6,305 nt of DNA. Origin: Acidobacteriota bacterium (GTDB lineage: Bacteria; Acidobacteriota; Terriglobia; Terriglobales; Acidobacteriaceae). The notes under the pieces are model-generated. The model did not search any database and had not been told where the DNA came from. It saw nothing but the letters and a program-made list of their open reading frames with translations. Of this stretch, positions 5,932-6,305 are shown piece after piece. The translations under genes were made by a program, and so were the position numbers. Each line of letters opens with the position of its first letter. Position 1 is the stretch's first letter. The stretch spans positions 1 through 6,305 of the forward strand of contig JAJZJJ010000182.1 of assembly GCA_021810175.1 (NCBI GenBank), in the 5' to 3' direction.

Positions 5932-6038
5932 GCCGCTTCTTCACTGGATGCGGAGTGGGGGCGGAGAATTTGCCCGCAAGATTCGGAGTGCGGGGGCGCG
6001 AGCCGGCTGCGATGCTGAGGCGGTGAGGTGCGATTAGG

Positions 6039-6305
6039 ATGAACGCAGCCGAAATCATCGAGAAGAGCGGAATGCTGACAGAAGAACAGGCATGGGCGGC
6101 GGTGCTGGCGCGGGATGCGGCGGCGGACGGGGAGCTGGTCTATGCCGTGACGACGACCGGGGTGTTTTGCCGACCGACGTGTCCGAGCCGGCGGCCGGCG
6201 CGGCGGAATGTGGTGTTTTTTGCGGATGCGCCCACGGCGCAGGCGGCAGGCTACAGGCCGTGCCGGCGATGCCTGCCGCATCAGCGGCACGTGGATGCGG
6301 AGCTG
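6039..6305 (+). CDS. ada: Ada methyl-phosphotriester repair protein and regulator, N-terminal part (3' end outside window)
   Basis: The frame opens at ATG 6039 and runs off the window after 89 codons. It matches the Ada N-terminal zinc domain, which moves a methyl group from DNA phosphotriesters onto a cysteine and thereby becomes a transcription activator of alkylation-repair genes. Seen here: WAAVLARDAAADGELVYAV (19-37), the TTGVFCRPTCPSRRP block (39-53), and GYRPCRRCLP (71-80). Cysteines 44, 48, 75 and 78 correspond in order and spacing to E. coli Ada Cys38, 42, 69 and 72. GAGG at 6025-6028 lies 10 nt before the ATG. A second in-frame ATG at 6072 (residue 12, MLTEEQAW) would also suit the family. 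Whether the protein continues with an AraC-type domain plus a methylguanine methyltransferase (Ada) or an AlkA glycosylase (as in Ada-AlkA fusions) lies outside the window. Confidence 0.92.
   Translation, partial: MNAAEIIEKSGMLTEEQAWAAVLARDAAADGELVYAVTTTGVFCRPTCPSRRPARRNVVFFADAPTAQAAGYRPCRRCLPHQRHVDAEL

Larger units (their letters stand above)
5884..6038. promoter_or_regulatory. Divergent control region between the 64-aa gene and ada
   Basis: This 155-bp region must hold promoters for both genes unless they are transcribed from elsewhere. Besides the hairpin at 5912-5931 it has an imperfect direct repeat, CGGAGTG at 5951-5957 and 5984-5990 (33 bp apart), each followed by a G-rich run. I could not assign convincing -35 and -10 hexamers on either strand. 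Confidence 0.45.

Noticed and set aside
1..6305. tRNA, rRNA, riboswitch, transposon ends or attachment site
   Set aside because: No cloverleaf, conserved RNA core, transposase gene or terminal repeats were seen on either strand.

Overview
The window is GC-rich (about two thirds G+C by eye) with strong preference for G-ending codons such as gcg, ctg and ggg. It carries a large MacB/FtsX-type permease with duplicated permease halves and no adjacent ATPase, the architecture of the acidobacterial duplicated orphan permease (ADOP) family. With the acidobacterial-style TonB-like protein, this points to an Acidobacteriaceae-type soil bacterium. The taxonomic call is inference.

Layout, left to right. 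(1) Positions 1-2258, plus strand: the 3' part of an ADOP-type permease whose start lies outside the window. (2) Positions 2271-4228, minus strand, read right to left: a MogA/MoaB-family molybdenum cofactor protein with a GTG start and a basic Lys/Ala/Pro tail; a DedA/VTT-family membrane protein that probably starts at a CTG overlapping the mogA stop codon; a 141-bp gap holding a perfect 12-bp inverted repeat; and a TspO/MBR protein. (3) Positions 4229-4333: a divergent promoter region. (4) Positions 4334-5631, plus strand: a TonB-family protein with a long cytoplasmic N-terminus, followed 2 bp later by a 43-codon single-pass membrane microprotein. (5) Positions 5689-5883, minus strand: a 64-residue, very hydrophilic protein with a textbook Shine-Dalgarno sequence. 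(6) Positions 5884-6038: a divergent intergenic region with a hairpin and an imperfect direct repeat. (7) From 6039, plus strand: the start of an Ada-type DNA methylation repair regulator, cut by the window end, with all four zinc-site cysteines.

The genes do not form one pathway. mogA and dedA look like a translationally coupled pair. The TonB-like gene and the microprotein look like a second transcription unit. The small hydrophilic gene and ada diverge from a shared control region. I do not see a convincing new multi-gene system, phage, transposon, CRISPR array or RNA gene. The items most worth following are the CTG/stop overlap, the two small proteins, the MogA tail and the inverted repeats.
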